From: Pontibacter ruber
Lineage (GTDB): Bacteria > Bacteroidota > Bacteroidia > Cytophagales > Hymenobacteraceae
Length of the DNA: 64,000 nucleotides
Direction of reading: 5' to 3'
NCBI RefSeq assembly: GCF_023630205.1
Contig: NZ_JALPRR010000001.1
Location: 868,001 to 932,000 of the forward strand
The translations under genes were made by a program, and so were the position numbers. Position 1 is the first letter of the stretch. Every line of letters starts with the position of its first letter. Positions 18,451-28,800 of this stretch are shown one piece after another. The notes below the pieces were generated by a model, which was not told the origin of the DNA, ran no database searches, and was given only the letters and a program-made list of their open reading frames with translations.

Positions 18451-19566
18451 TTATCCTTTGTCTTTTGTAACTTCTTTAATTGCCTGCAGGTAGCGCGCGA
18501 TCACCAACCGGTCGTCGAACTTTTCTTCTGCTATCCTGCGGCTGGCCTGGCCCATCTGCTGCAGCTGCCCATCCTCCAATTGCAGGAGCTGCATCATTTT
18601 ATCAGCCAGGTCGGCGGCGTGGCGCACGCGGCAAAGGTAACCATTAACGCCTTGCTCAACTACCTCCCGGCAACCCGGCACGTTGGAAGCGATCAGCGGT
18701 TTGCCCATAGCGGCTGCCTCCAGCAAGGTGCGCGGCGTTCCTTCGCGGTACGAGGGCAGCACCACACAGTCTGCCTGCACTATAACGGTTGTAACATCGT
18801 CTGTCTTGCCCAGGTACTCGATGGCGCCCGTGGCGATCCATTCTTCCAGTTGCTGCTGCTTTATGCCAGACCGGCTGCGCTCGTCTACACGCCCCAGCAA
18901 CTGACATCGTACTTCCGGAAAACGGGCCTTTACCATCCAGCTGGCCTCTACGTATTCTTTTACGCCCTTGTCATACAGCACCCGCGCGATCATCAGGAAT
19001 GTGAAAGGCTGGTGCCGCTGAAACGTGGCATTAGGCACAAACTTCTGCACATCTATACCTGAGCCCGGCAGCACTTCCGTGATTGCCGCCTTCACCAGCC
19101 CGTGCTTTAAAAAGAGCTTCCGGTCATCCTGGTTCTGGAAAAATACCTTAGCCGGATACCGGAAAGCAGCCCGGTAAAGTTTCAGGGCAATGTTGGAGAT
19201 ATAGTCCTTGGTAATGAAGACCGTACCCAGACCCGACACATTGTTAATGGAAGGAATGCCCGCCAGGTGTGCTGCCAGAGAGCCGTAAATGTTTGGCTTT
19301 ATGGTATAATGCAACACCACATCCGGCCTTACCTGCCGGTAAGTATAAAACAGCCGCCAGGTCAGAAGCGCATCTTCAAACGGGTTGGTGCCTTTTGCCA
19401 TCCGCACCGGTACAAAGCGGCACCCGGCTTCTACCAGCTTATGGGAGTAAGAGTCCTCAGGTGCAATTGCCACTACCTCATGCCCCTCTGCCAGCAAAGC
19501 CTGCAGCAGGCTCATGCGGAAGTTGTAGATATTCCAGGAAGTGTTGATTACGATGGCAATACGCAT
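18451..19566 (-). CDS. Glycosyltransferase family 4-type (GT-B fold)
   Basis: 371 residues. The N-terminal GT-B domain (MRIAIVINTSWNIYNFRMSL, GHEVVAIAPED) is of the glycosyltransferase-4-like type, and the C-terminal GT1-type domain carries FLMIARVLYDKGVKEYVEA, the E(x7)E region (SYREGTPRTLLEAAAMGKP) and NVPGCREVV. Such enzymes move a sugar from a nucleotide donor to a lipid-linked or growing glycan on the inner face of the inner membrane. The track-length frame is longer, but the family start is ATG 19566. Its promoter-like TATCTTTG lies 28 bases upstream. Donor and acceptor are unknown; the downstream rfbC suggests a rhamnose-containing glycan. Confidence 0.9.
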   Translation of the reverse strand: MRIAIVINTSWNIYNFRMSLLQALLAEGHEVVAIAPEDSYSHKLVEAGCRFVPVRMAKGTNPFEDALLTWRLFYTYRQVRPDVVLHYTIKPNIYGSLAAHLAGIPSINNVSGLGTVFITKDYISNIALKLYRAAFRYPAKVFFQNQDDRKLFLKHGLVKAAITEVLPGSGIDVQKFVPNATFQRHQPFTFLMIARVLYDKGVKEYVEASWMVKARFPEVRCQLLGRVDERSRSGIKQQQLEEWIATGAIEYLGKTDDVTTVIVQADCVVLPSYREGTPRTLLEAAAMGKPLIASNVPGCREVVEQGVNGYLCRVRHAADLADKMMQLLQLEDGQLQQMGQASRRIAEEKFDDRLVIARYLQAIKEVTKDKG

Positions 19567-19593
19567 ATAAGCTGGGAAGCCCTGACCGGGCGA

Positions 19594-19601
19594 CAAAGAT
19601 A
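19594..19601 (-). promoter_or_regulatory. Bacteroidota-type -7 element for the glycosyltransferase-rfbC operon
   Basis: TATCTTTG on the minus strand matches TAnnTTTG and lies 28 bases from ATG 19566; the -33 element is not clear. Confidence 0.45.
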
Positions 19602-19719
19602 CAGTGCTTCTGGTTGTAAAAACACGTAAGTTAGCCATTTTCGTGCTGCTATCTCAAAATTTAAGCTAAATTGCGCCTGTTCCTGTATCCTGCAGATCAT
19701 TTACAAATACCTAAACTAC

Positions 19720-20415
19720 ATGCCGATTACAGCATTGCTGCACGCACACGTACTGGTTCTTGTTCTTTTCCTGCTGCTGTTTACCGTTAAAGTAGTGTTG
19801 CTGCTCCTGAACAAGCGCGATGCCCTGGCAAAGGTCAGAACCAAGACCAAAGTGGCTGACGTTATCCTTGGTGTCCTGATCCTGATAACAGGCGGCTGGC
19901 TGGTGCTGAACTATACCGGTGGCCTGCCCTCCTGGCTGATCGTGAAAATTGTACTGGTGCTGGCTGCTATTCCGCTGGGCATTATTGGCTTAAAACGCGA
20001 AAACAAGCCATTGGCAGTACTGGCCCTCTTCCTATTCCTGTATGTTTACGGGGTGGCCGAAACCAACAGCCTGACCATGCAGAAAGCCGACGCACCAGCT
20101 GCCATCAGCTCTGACGCCACGAGCCCGGCTCAACCTAAACCCGAGGAGGCAAAAGGAGAAATCCTCTCTTCGCTAAACGAAAGTAGTTTAACCAACGGCA
20201 AGTCGATCTACGTACAAGTATGCGCTACCTGCCATGGCGCAAACGGGGAAAAAGGCCTCGGTGGCGCCGCAAACCTGGCAGCAAGTACGCTAAGCCTGAA
20301 CCAGCGCAAAGACGTAATCCATAAAGGCCGCGGCATGATGCCGGGTTTTGGCCAGCAACTCAGCGAGCAGGAAATAGAACAGGTCGCAGCCTATACCATG
20401 ACGCTTAAAAAATAA
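19720..20415 (+). CDS. Membrane-anchored class I cytochrome c with SirB-like membrane domain
   Basis: 231 residues. The first 125 hold four hydrophobic segments (about 7-28, 46-66, 70-87, 95-113) and resemble the SirB2-type membrane family (LHAHVLVLVLFLL, ADVILGVLILITGGWL). A Pro/Ala-rich linker follows, then a mono-haem cytochrome c domain with CATCH (Cys168-His172) and probable axial Met206 or Met207 in GRGMMPGFG. The haem domain would face the periplasm and carry electrons in respiration. The stop is 3 bases before hflX, so the two are probably co-transcribed, although no functional link is known. Confidence 0.85.
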   Translation: MPITALLHAHVLVLVLFLLLFTVKVVLLLLNKRDALAKVRTKTKVADVILGVLILITGGWLVLNYTGGLPSWLIVKIVLVLAAIPLGIIGLKRENKPLAVLALFLFLYVYGVAETNSLTMQKADAPAAISSDATSPAQPKPEEAKGEILSSLNESSLTNGKSIYVQVCATCHGANGEKGLGGAANLAASTLSLNQRKDVIHKGRGMMPGFGQQLSEQEIEQVAAYTMTLKK

Positions 20416-20418
20416 TAA

Positions 20419-21606
20419 ATGGGTAAAAAGCAATTTTACGAAACTGCCAAACCACAGGAAACCGCCGTATTGGTTGCGGTACCTGGCTACAGGCAGTCAG
20501 ATGAGCAAACCGCCGAGTACCTCGACGAGCTTGCTTTTTTAACAGAAACCGCCGGAGCCAAATCCATAAACCGCTTTGTTCAGAAGCTCGACAAACCAGA
20601 CTCCCGTACTTATGTAGGCAGCGGCAAACTGGACGAGATCAAAGCTTTTGTGCTGGAGCATAATGTGGACATGGTGATCTTTGACGATGACCTGAGCCCT
20701 TCGCAGGTGCGCAACATCGAACGCGAGCTGCAGGTAAAGATCGTAGACCGCAGCTTGCTTATACTTGACATCTTCGCCCTACGCGCCAAAACAGCACAGG
20801 CGCACGCACAGGTCGAGATGGCCCAGTACCAGTACTTACTGCCGCGCCTTACCAACCTCTGGACCCACTTATCCAAGCAGAAAGGTGGTATCGGCATGAA
20901 AGGTCCCGGTGAAACGGAAATCGAGACGGACCGCCGTATTGTGCGCGACAAGATATCGCTGCTGCGGGACCGCCTGGAGAAATTTGAGAAGCAGAATTTT
21001 GAGCAACGCAAATCCAGGGCGGGCATTGTGCGCGTGGCGCTGGTTGGGTATACCAACGTGGGCAAATCCACGCTCATGAACCTGCTCTCCAAATCGGATG
21101 TGTTTGCCGAAAACAAGCTGTTTGCCACCGTAGACGCTACTGTACGTAAAGTGGTGCTCAACAACATTCCGTTCCTGCTATCCGATACGGTAGGGTTTAT
21201 CCGTAAGCTGCCTACCAAGCTGATCGAGTCGTTCAAGTCCACGCTGGACGAGATACGTGAAGCCGACCTGCTGGTGCATGTGGTAGATATCTCCCATCCC
21301 TCTTTCGAAGAGCACATCGACGTAGTGAACAATACCCTGATCGATATCAATGCTGCCGAAAAACCGGTGCTGCTGGTATTTAACAAAATAGACCAGTACC
21401 TGGCACAGCGCGAACTGGAGTTGCAGCACGAGGGAGCCGACGTGCGCCCGTCGCTCGACGACCTGAAGGAAACGTACATGGCCAAAGAGCACGCCCCTGC
21501 CCTGTTCATCTCGGCCAAGGACAAGCTCAACATCGAGGAACTACGCGAGGAGCTGCAGCGACGGGTTGCGGAAATCCATTACGAGCGCTATCCGAACAAT
21601 ATTTAA
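20419..21606 (+). CDS. hflX: Ribosome-associated GTPase HflX
   Basis: The 395-residue protein has the HflX N-terminal domain (TYVGSGKLDEI, VIFDDDLSPSQVRNIE, ILDIFALRAKTAQAHAQVE), the glycine-rich segment GGIGMKGPGETEIETDRR and a Ras-like G domain: G1 GYTNVGKST at 210-218, G3 DTVGFI, G4 NKID, G5 SAKD. HflX splits stalled 70S ribosomes during heat or antibiotic stress. It follows the cytochrome gene by 3 bases and is closed by a strong terminator. Confidence 0.96.
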   Translation: MGKKQFYETAKPQETAVLVAVPGYRQSDEQTAEYLDELAFLTETAGAKSINRFVQKLDKPDSRTYVGSGKLDEIKAFVLEHNVDMVIFDDDLSPSQVRNIERELQVKIVDRSLLILDIFALRAKTAQAHAQVEMAQYQYLLPRLTNLWTHLSKQKGGIGMKGPGETEIETDRRIVRDKISLLRDRLEKFEKQNFEQRKSRAGIVRVALVGYTNVGKSTLMNLLSKSDVFAENKLFATVDATVRKVVLNNIPFLLSDTVGFIRKLPTKLIESFKSTLDEIREADLLVHVVDISHPSFEEHIDVVNNTLIDINAAEKPVLLVFNKIDQYLAQRELELQHEGADVRPSLDDLKETYMAKEHAPALFISAKDKLNIEELREELQRRVAEIHYERYPNNI

Positions 21607-21622
21607 CGTATAACTACTGTAT

Positions 21623-21662
21623 AAAAAAGGGAGCTACTGCTATACGTAGCTCCCTTTTTTAT
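21623..21662 (+). terminator. Intrinsic terminator after hflX
   Basis: A perfect 15-bp stem (aaaaaagggagctac at 21623-21637 with its complement at 21646-21660) has an 8-base loop and a run of T at its 3' side. Confidence 0.9.
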
Positions 21663-21885
21663 TTGCCCCGTTCGTAACAGCAAGTATAAATTAACCGCAT
21701 GCAGCTGTGTTTTATACTTCACCAGAGCCCTTCTCCAGCGCCGAATCAGCCATACCATACTTTCCGGCAATATATTACCCGTTGCCCCAGGGCTCTGACA
21801 CAACCATTTTATAGTGCTTTCAGTAAAGACACAAAACCACGATACACGACCGGTTACGGTTTAAGTGGTTGTGATGCTAACCCGT

Positions 21886-22380
21886 ATGAAGACACTATAC
21901 ATCCTGAGACATGCCAAATCCAGCTGGAAATTTGAGGAGCTCAGCGACCATGACCGCCCTCTGAACAAACGCGGCCGTGCCGATGCGCCCTTGATCGGGC
22001 AGGAACTGGCCTCCCGCGAAATTAAGCCCGGCCTAATTATATCCAGCCCAGCGGTAAGGGCGATTACCACAGCAACGCTTATAGGAAAAGAGATCGGCTA
22101 CGAGCCAGACGAAATCGTGGTAGACGACCGTGTGTACGGTGCCGATAAGCAGGAGCTTATGGAGATCGTACAGGAGGCTCCTGATGAAGTTGATGAGCTG
22201 ATAATCATCGGCCATAACGAAGCCATTACCGAGTTTGCCAACATGCTCTCGCCCCAGACGATCTCCAGTATACCTACTGCCGGCGTGGTAGGGCTCCGCT
22301 TCGATTGCGACAGCTGGCCTAAGATCAGCCGCGACAATGCAGAGTTTTTATTTTTTGATTTCCCGGGAAACTATGCTTAA
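21886..22380 (+). CDS. SixA-like phosphohistidine phosphatase (histidine phosphatase superfamily)
   Basis: 164 residues. The RHG motif LRHAKSSW at the start, RPLNKRGRADAP, ISSPAVRAITTATL and the second catalytic His in IIIGHNEAI identify the short SixA branch of the phosphoglycerate-mutase-like fold. SixA removes phosphate from phosphohistidine on signalling proteins in E. coli; here the target is unknown. ATG 21886 is chosen because the RHG strand starts right there; a GTG 21 bases upstream is possible. ppk1 follows about 115 bases later on the same strand, a neighbourhood linked to phosphate handling. Confidence 0.9.
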   Translation: MKTLYILRHAKSSWKFEELSDHDRPLNKRGRADAPLIGQELASREIKPGLIISSPAVRAITTATLIGKEIGYEPDEIVVDDRVYGADKQELMEIVQEAPDEVDELIIIGHNEAITEFANMLSPQTISSIPTAGVVGLRFDCDSWPKISRDNAEFLFFDFPGNYA

Positions 22381-22496
22381 GGGCATTGCCCGCTTGTACC
22401 CCCAGGCATTTATACTTCCCGGCTACCGCACGATCCTGAGCAAAAGCATCATTAAGTCTTACCCCCAAAGCCCCATAGCAGGCACCCTTGTATACC

Positions 22497-24599
22497 ATGG
22501 CATCAGATAAAGTATCAGAAACCAAACACAAAAAGAATCCTCCTCTTATAGACCGGGAGCTGAGCTGGCTTGCCTTCAACTACCGGGTATTGCAGGAAGC
22601 CAAAGACGAGAGCGTGCCCCTGCTCGAGCGGATAAAATTCCTGGCCATTTTCTCTTCCAACCTCGACGAATATTTCAAGGTGCGCGTGGCCACCCTCAAG
22701 CGCCTGATCAAGCTCAAGAAAAAGACCCGCCAGAAACTGGCCGAAGATCCATCGGACACCTTTGAACAGGTTATTCAGGAAGTAAGGCGGCAACAGCAGG
22801 AATTCGGCGAAGTGTTCCGGGAGGGCATTCTGAAAGACCTGCGCAAAGAGAACATCCACCTGCTTACCGAGCATGACCTGAACCCGGAGCAGGAAACATT
22901 CGTGCGGGACTACTTCCAGGAGAAACTACAGCCGCTGCTGCTGCCTATTATACTTGACGATACCGAAACGCACCTCTTCCTGAAAGACCAGACCGTGTAC
23001 CTGGGCGTGCGCCTGTCCGAACCGAAAGAAGCGGAGGCCAGGGATGAGCAATTCTCGATGATAGAGATCCCCACGAAGAAGCACGGCAGCCGTTTTGTGA
23101 AATTGCCCACCGTAGACGGGCAGCGGTACGTGATGTTTATAGACGACATCATCCGCTTCTGTTTGCCGGAGCTGTTTCCAAAGTATAGCCACTACGAGGC
23201 GCACGCCGTGAAAGTATCGCGGGATGCGGAGCTGGACATAGAGGAAGAAGTATCGGGCAACCTGATGGCCAAGATCAAGAAGAGTCTGAAAAAGCGCGAA
23301 ACCGGCTACCCGGCGCGCCTGCTCTACGACCCCGAAGCGCCACAATCTTTACTGGATGCGATGATGATGCACACCGGTATAACAGAAGAGGAACTGGTGG
23401 AGGGCAGCAAGTACCATAACTTCCGTGATTTTTTCCAGTTCCCGGATTTTAACCTGCCCGACCTGAAGTATACGCCGCAGCCCACGCTGGTGCACCCGCT
23501 ACTGGAGCGGGAACGAAGTATAATCAAAGCCATGCAGAAGCAGGATTACCTGGTGCACTACCCGTACCAGTCGTTTGATTATGTGATAAAGCTGTTTAAC
23601 GAGGCAGCCAAAGACCCTGCGGTTACGGCCATGAGCGCCACCCTGTACCGTGTGGCAGAAGATTCGGAAATTGCCAAAGCGCTGGCAAAGGCGGCCAAGA
23701 ACGGAAAGCTGGTAACCGTGGTGGTAGAACTGAAAGCCCGTTTCGACGAGGAGTCGAACATCTTCTGGGCCGGCAAGCTGCAAAAGGCAGGCGCCAACGT
23801 GATCTTCGGTGTACCGGATCTGAAAGTACACTCAAAATTGGGGCTGATCACGCGCAACGAAGGAGGCAAACTGGTTAACTATGCTTACCTGAGCACAGGC
23901 AACTACAACGAGGATACGTCGAAGATTTACTGCGACCATGCCCTGTTCACTGCCGATCCGCGCCTGACCAAAGATGTGGAGCAGGTGTTCAACTTCTTCA
24001 TCGATCAGCATCCGGATAAAAAATTCAAGCACTTGCTGGTAGCCCCGATCTCTATGCGGGAGCGTTTCATGGAGCTGGTAAACCGGGAGATCAAGAACGC
24101 GAAAAAAGGACTTCCTGCGTCCATGATCCTGAAGCTGAATGCGCTGCAGGACGAGCGTATGATCAAGAAACTGTACGACGCCAGCCAGGCAGGCGTGAAG
24201 ATACAATTGCTGGTACGGGGTATTTGCTGCCTCATACCTGGTGTGGAAGGCCTGAGCGAGAACATTACCGTGCGCAGCATCGTGGACCGCTACCTGGAGC
24301 ATGCCCGGGTATACATCTTCCACAACAACGGCGAGGAGAAGTATTACGTGGCCTCTGCCGACTGGATGACGCGCAACCTGAACCGCCGGGTGGAAGTAGC
24401 CTTTCCGCTGTTGCAGCTAGACCTGGTGGAGCAGATCCGCAAGATCATCGACATACAGTTGGCCGACGATACTAAGGCCCGTAACATCGACAACAGTTAC
24501 TACAAGCCTTCGTCGCAACCGCATGTGCGCGCGCAGTACGACACCTACGAGTATCTCCGCAGCCTGGTGCCCAAAGGCATGAAACCGGAGCGCGATTAA
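22497..24599 (+). CDS. ppk1: Polyphosphate kinase 1
   Basis: 700 residues. PPK1 makes long-chain polyphosphate from ATP and acts through a phosphohistidine intermediate. Seen: N-terminal PLIDRELSWLAFNYRVLQEA and FLAIFSSNLDEYFKVRV, then the catalytic PLD-like domains with KVHSKLGLI (probable autophosphorylated His445), YAYLSTGNYNEDTSKIYCDH and the second catalytic region IFHNNGEEKYYVASADWMTRNL. The start is ATG 22497; a TTG three codons earlier is less likely. The TAA stop is inside the stem of its own terminator. Confidence 0.97.
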   Translation: MASDKVSETKHKKNPPLIDRELSWLAFNYRVLQEAKDESVPLLERIKFLAIFSSNLDEYFKVRVATLKRLIKLKKKTRQKLAEDPSDTFEQVIQEVRRQQQEFGEVFREGILKDLRKENIHLLTEHDLNPEQETFVRDYFQEKLQPLLLPIILDDTETHLFLKDQTVYLGVRLSEPKEAEARDEQFSMIEIPTKKHGSRFVKLPTVDGQRYVMFIDDIIRFCLPELFPKYSHYEAHAVKVSRDAELDIEEEVSGNLMAKIKKSLKKRETGYPARLLYDPEAPQSLLDAMMMHTGITEEELVEGSKYHNFRDFFQFPDFNLPDLKYTPQPTLVHPLLERERSIIKAMQKQDYLVHYPYQSFDYVIKLFNEAAKDPAVTAMSATLYRVAEDSEIAKALAKAAKNGKLVTVVVELKARFDEESNIFWAGKLQKAGANVIFGVPDLKVHSKLGLITRNEGGKLVNYAYLSTGNYNEDTSKIYCDHALFTADPRLTKDVEQVFNFFIDQHPDKKFKHLLVAPISMRERFMELVNREIKNAKKGLPASMILKLNALQDERMIKKLYDASQAGVKIQLLVRGICCLIPGVEGLSENITVRSIVDRYLEHARVYIFHNNGEEKYYVASADWMTRNLNRRVEVAFPLLQLDLVEQIRKIIDIQLADDTKARNIDNSYYKPSSQPHVRAQYDTYEYLRSLVPKGMKPERD

Positions 24600-24640
24600 A
24601 GTATAAAGGCCAGCTACAAGAGCTGGCCTTTATACTTTGG
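24598..24640. terminator. Terminator of ppk1, built with AAAGTATAAA
   Basis: A perfect 18-bp stem (24598-24615 and 24621-24638) has a 5-base ACAAG loop. Its outer half is AAAGTATAAA/TTTATACTTT, so the stop codon of ppk1 is part of the stem. It serves both ppk1 and the convergent gene. Confidence 0.88.
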
Positions 24641-24690
24641 TTGATTTATACTTTCCGGCTAAATAAAACAGTATCCTGCGCTGCTGTTTA

Positions 24691-25740
24691 CTAAAAAGGT
24701 CTCTTTCTGACCTGGCCTTTTTCCATCCATTTGCGTGGTGCCACCAGGTATAACTCTACACCAATGTAGCCCGCGCCGGCAAGATCATTGTCTATCAGTT
24801 CATCTTTATCGCCTGGATCTTCAAAAACGCGGTTCCGGTAGTACTGCCGGAAACCACCCTCCACGGCAAACCAAACAAAGTCATAGATTTCGCGCTCCAT
24901 GCGCAGCAGCGCCTTTATATCTGTTCGCCGCAGCTCAATCTCTCCGAACTGCTGCAATTCTGTTTTGTCTGCAAAAATATCGTAGCTAGCCCCTTCTAAG
25001 CGGTATCCGGCATACAAATAGGTTTTCTCGTCAACATTACGGCGTACCCTGACAGCAGCGGGGAAAATAGCTTCTACTCCCCACCTCTCGTTAAAGGTGC
25101 GGTTGTAGAGTATACCAGGGTAAATACGCTGCCTGCCAAAAATCCAACCGTACTCTACGCCCACGCCAATAGAATAATAAGGAGATAAAGACCAGCCATA
25201 TGCCAGGTCTACCGTTCCTTTAAAGTAATCTGAGATATTGATGTTGTCGCGGGTATAATCTCCGTTGAGCTCGCCTTTTGCCCGTATCAAATAAAATTTG
25301 CGACTGTCTATAGAGTGCTGGTACGCCAGCTGCAGGCCTATACTTTTCAGGTTCTTGTCCTCTAAGTATTGGTACAGACTATAGGAGTTTTCGCTGAGAT
25401 TCTCGAAGTTAAACTCCTCCAATTCGTAGTTGAAACCGATGATTAGCTTTGTCTGCGGCCTGTTTATCAGCGGGGCTCCTGCTGAAACAGAGAACTTGTT
25501 GTGGCGCCTGATACGTCCTTCCCCATTTCCTAATCTTGGGTCATCAGACTCGGAATCTATATCGAAGCCGGGGAGGCGCTCATACTTCAGAACTATTCCA
25601 CGGGGCCTTGGTTGCCCCTCTACGCCCGGGCCGGCATATGTAACGGTATCTTCCTGCCCGGACTCCGTCATTTGGGCAGTGGCCTGCCAGGCAATCAACA
25701 GCAAAGAAATCAGTAATGTACTGGTAAATAGTTTTTTCAT
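24691..25740 (-). CDS. Outer-membrane beta-barrel protein, DUF6268-like
   Basis: 349 residues with a signal peptide (MKKLFTSTLLISLLLIAWQATA). The mature protein is rich in alternating strands with Tyr and Gly (YSIGVGVEYGWIFGRQRIYPGILYNRTF, YLYAGYRLEGASYDIF) and has the RGIVLKYERLPGFDI opening I associate with DUF6268 proteins of Bacteroidota. The function is unknown; a structural, porin or sensing role in the outer membrane is possible. It stands alone, with a terminator of the next minus-strand gene just upstream. Confidence 0.75.
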   Translation of the reverse strand: MKKLFTSTLLISLLLIAWQATAQMTESGQEDTVTYAGPGVEGQPRPRGIVLKYERLPGFDIDSESDDPRLGNGEGRIRRHNKFSVSAGAPLINRPQTKLIIGFNYELEEFNFENLSENSYSLYQYLEDKNLKSIGLQLAYQHSIDSRKFYLIRAKGELNGDYTRDNINISDYFKGTVDLAYGWSLSPYYSIGVGVEYGWIFGRQRIYPGILYNRTFNERWGVEAIFPAAVRVRRNVDEKTYLYAGYRLEGASYDIFADKTELQQFGEIELRRTDIKALLRMEREIYDFVWFAVEGGFRQYYRNRVFEDPGDKDELIDNDLAGAGYIGVELYLVAPRKWMEKGQVRKRPF

Positions 25741-25771
25741 AGTTTATGGAGTAAATAGTATCAGAAAAAGT

Positions 25772-25808
25772 TAAGTGCAGGAGCTTGTTTTTTCTGCTCC
25801 TGCACTTA
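25772..25808 (-). terminator. Hairpin terminator after the giant metallophosphoesterase gene
   Basis: A perfect 13-bp stem (taagtgcaggagc at 25772-25784 with 25796-25808) has an 11-base loop and ends 18 bases from the stop codon of the minus-strand gene. Confidence 0.75.
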
Positions 25809-25825
25809 GTATAGTTATACGGTTT

Positions 25826-28800
25826 TTAAAAAAAGAAGCCAAAATCCAGTGTCACCAGTTCTTCGTCCTCGCCTATGGCATAGGTAACCGAGATCACATT
25901 TTTCTGCATGATGTCTGCCCACAGGCCACCGCCAATGCCGGTGTGCAGGCTTCTGAAAAAGGCCTGTTTTCCGTCACCTTCCTGGTACACACGGCCTGCG
26001 TCAATTAGCCCCAGCACGCCCAGCTTGCCCGGTGTCAGGTACAGGTTAAAGTCGAAGAGCTGGAGGCGTGCCTCGGCATTGCCATACAACGCGCTACGGC
26101 CAGCAAAACGGGTTCTTCGGTACCCGCGCAGGTTGTCCATGCCTCCCAGGGTATTGGCCTGGTAAAAACGGAAGTCGCCCCAGTTGTGTGAAGCCCCCAA
26201 ACGACCTGCCCACGTAAGCTGGAACGGGAAGTTTGGCGTCAGGTAGAACCGGAACTCTGAGCTTATGTTGGTGTAGCGCAGTTTCTCGGCATTCAGCTGG
26301 CGGTTAAAGCTGACACGGTTGTACCAGCGCATGCCGATGTACGGGTTTACGTCGTTGGTTCCCCCGATCACATCCATGGTGGTAAAGGCCGTGATACCGG
26401 CATAGTGCTGGGTTGTAAACTCATCTTCTTCCAGGTCATACGTACCCGGCTCCAGCCGTCCAGCCCGTGCTTCGCTCAGCAGGAAGGTTTCCTTGCCCGA
26501 ATTTGTAACATTAAAGCGGTCGTAAGTAGGCCCAATACCGATAGTCAAGAAGCTTGAGATATCGTTGTTGAGCGTGGTACTGGCACCAACACGCTCGTAG
26601 CGTACCCGGTAGAAGCTATCATCGGTATCCGGCGACTGGGTCGTATTGTTGCCCAGGCCATAGTAGTTGCGCTGATACTTTGGCCCCTGCACCAAGGCAT
26701 TCAGCCCCAGGCTCCAGCCCCTAATTACCTGCTTCACATCACCGGTATAGTTTACGTTGAACGAGTTGGTAAGAAAAGCATAGTTTGCTTCCAGCAAATG
26801 CTCCGAGGCATAAGGTGTTTTCCGGAACTTCTGCGTACGCAGGAGCACACCGGTACCCAGGAACAAACCGTCGTCCACGTTATACTCTGCTGATAGGCGG
26901 GGCCCCACATACGGCAGCTTGTAGTTGTTACGGTCGTAAAAGTTTATGTCCGGATGGTCAGATGTCTTTACTTTGGTTTCGCCACCGAATGTAAAGGTGT
27001 TGCCCTCTTTGGTATCATACACAATGGTATGCCGCTTCAGGCCCGACACACTTGAGTTATCTGTGATGCGGTCATCGTTGTTGCCCCCTATGATGCGTAC
27101 CAGTATGCCTTTGTCCACATCGCCGGTTACTTCAAAGGCATCCTGGCCACCCAGCCCATAGAGGCGCAGTTCTTTGGTTTCGACGGTAAAGAAGGTACGC
27201 TGGTAAAGGGTGTCGCGTATATCGCCTTCTTTTTTAGTCTTGTAAACCGTTAACCTTGTCTGGTCATCGTTCAGGCGCTCTACCACAAAGCGCTCGTACT
27301 TGTCACTGCCTGCCACATCTACCATTTTCGAGATATGCTCATAGAACTGCTCGGCGGCTTGCGGCAGCTTATCGCGTCGTGATTTAAGCTTGGCTACGAT
27401 CTCAGGCCCGGAGAGGGCACGGATATCTTCCGGCCACTGCTGCACTGCCTCTTCGATGATGGCATCACTCATGTTGGCCTTGATGTCTTCGGCTATCCGG
27501 ATCCAGTCCTGGCGGGTGACGCTTGAAGTAAAGGTACGGTCGGCACTCAGAGCACTCAGGTTAAGGCCTACAATATCGTCGTAGTCGTAACCGAAGTTCT
27601 GGATGTTGCGCACCCCCCACTTGCGGGTAGCCAGCCAGGGAAGTATACCATCCGCTTTAAAGAAGGCCATGTCACGGTCTTCCGGAACCGGTGTATACAG
27701 CTTATTTTTCTCGCCCTTGTCTTCTTTCCAGCGCCACTGCCCCTCGTGTCGGTCCCAGTCGCCGATCAGCATATCAAACAGGCGGGCGCGGGCATAGGCT
27801 TGCTCGTTTACACGGGTATCGTTGTCTTCCTCCAGCTCACGCAGCACCTTATCGGTACCAACAAGGTTTTCAGCAAAGCCCAGGCTCGCTACGTCTTCGT
27901 GGTTCTCGTCGGGGTCCTCTTCCAGAAAAGCCAGCCGGTTGCCAAACTCATCGATGTACTGGCGCAGGTATGGCGTATTGGGGATGTAAACCAATTGCGG
28001 GTTGGTATGAAATACTTTGGCGGCATCGGCCAGCTTTGGCACTGCCAGGGCTGCGTACGGGTGCTGCGCCGAGATCTGGTCCTGCAGCAACGCACGGGCC
28101 GCTGTTTCGCGTAAGTATCGGGGCAGTGCCAGTGTCGGGTCTTTGTTTACGCTGCGAAGGGTATACTCGCGCGCTTCCGGGGTACGGACCTTCAGCGAGG
28201 CGGTCTGTTTGCCACCTCCTTTCTGGTAAGGCGTTAACCCACCCAGTTCGTTTTTCATGTCGAGTACGGGCACATTTACCGGGGTTGCCCACTCTTTGCG
28301 GTAATGGTCGCCTAAAAGCTTGCGCCGGAAGCTGCCGCTCAGGTAATCGGTATTGGCGGCCAGCGTGATGGTGCTGTCGGCATAATTGGTTTTGTCTTGT
28401 GCCAGCGGCCGGTCCTTGCGCGGTTTTTTAGCATATACCGGCGTCCGGAACGTCATTTTACCCGTTGAGCCATCTCCTTCCGGCACCCAGAACTCAGTCC
28501 ATACTTCGCCATTCTCATAGTATAACACCTTGGAGAACCCTTTTATCATATGGGCATAATGGGCATCGCCGCCACCTCTGATGTCCTGTATTTTGCATCC
28601 GGAACCGCTTACGATCAGGCCTGCATTTTTATACTTAAAGTACTCCAGCGCGTGCTCGTGGCCGGCAGCATAGATAATGTTGTCATACTTTTCGAAGATG
28701 TTGTACAGCCCCTGGATGTAGGCCTGGTAGCGCGGGTGCGGAATATCCTGCAAAATGCCGCCATACTTCCTGGCAAAAGGGTAAATAGACCCGATAATAG

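Noticed and set aside
20610..21533. 307-codon open frame on the minus strand
   Set aside because: It lies wholly inside hflX in antisense and is Ser/Arg-rich, typical of a shadow.
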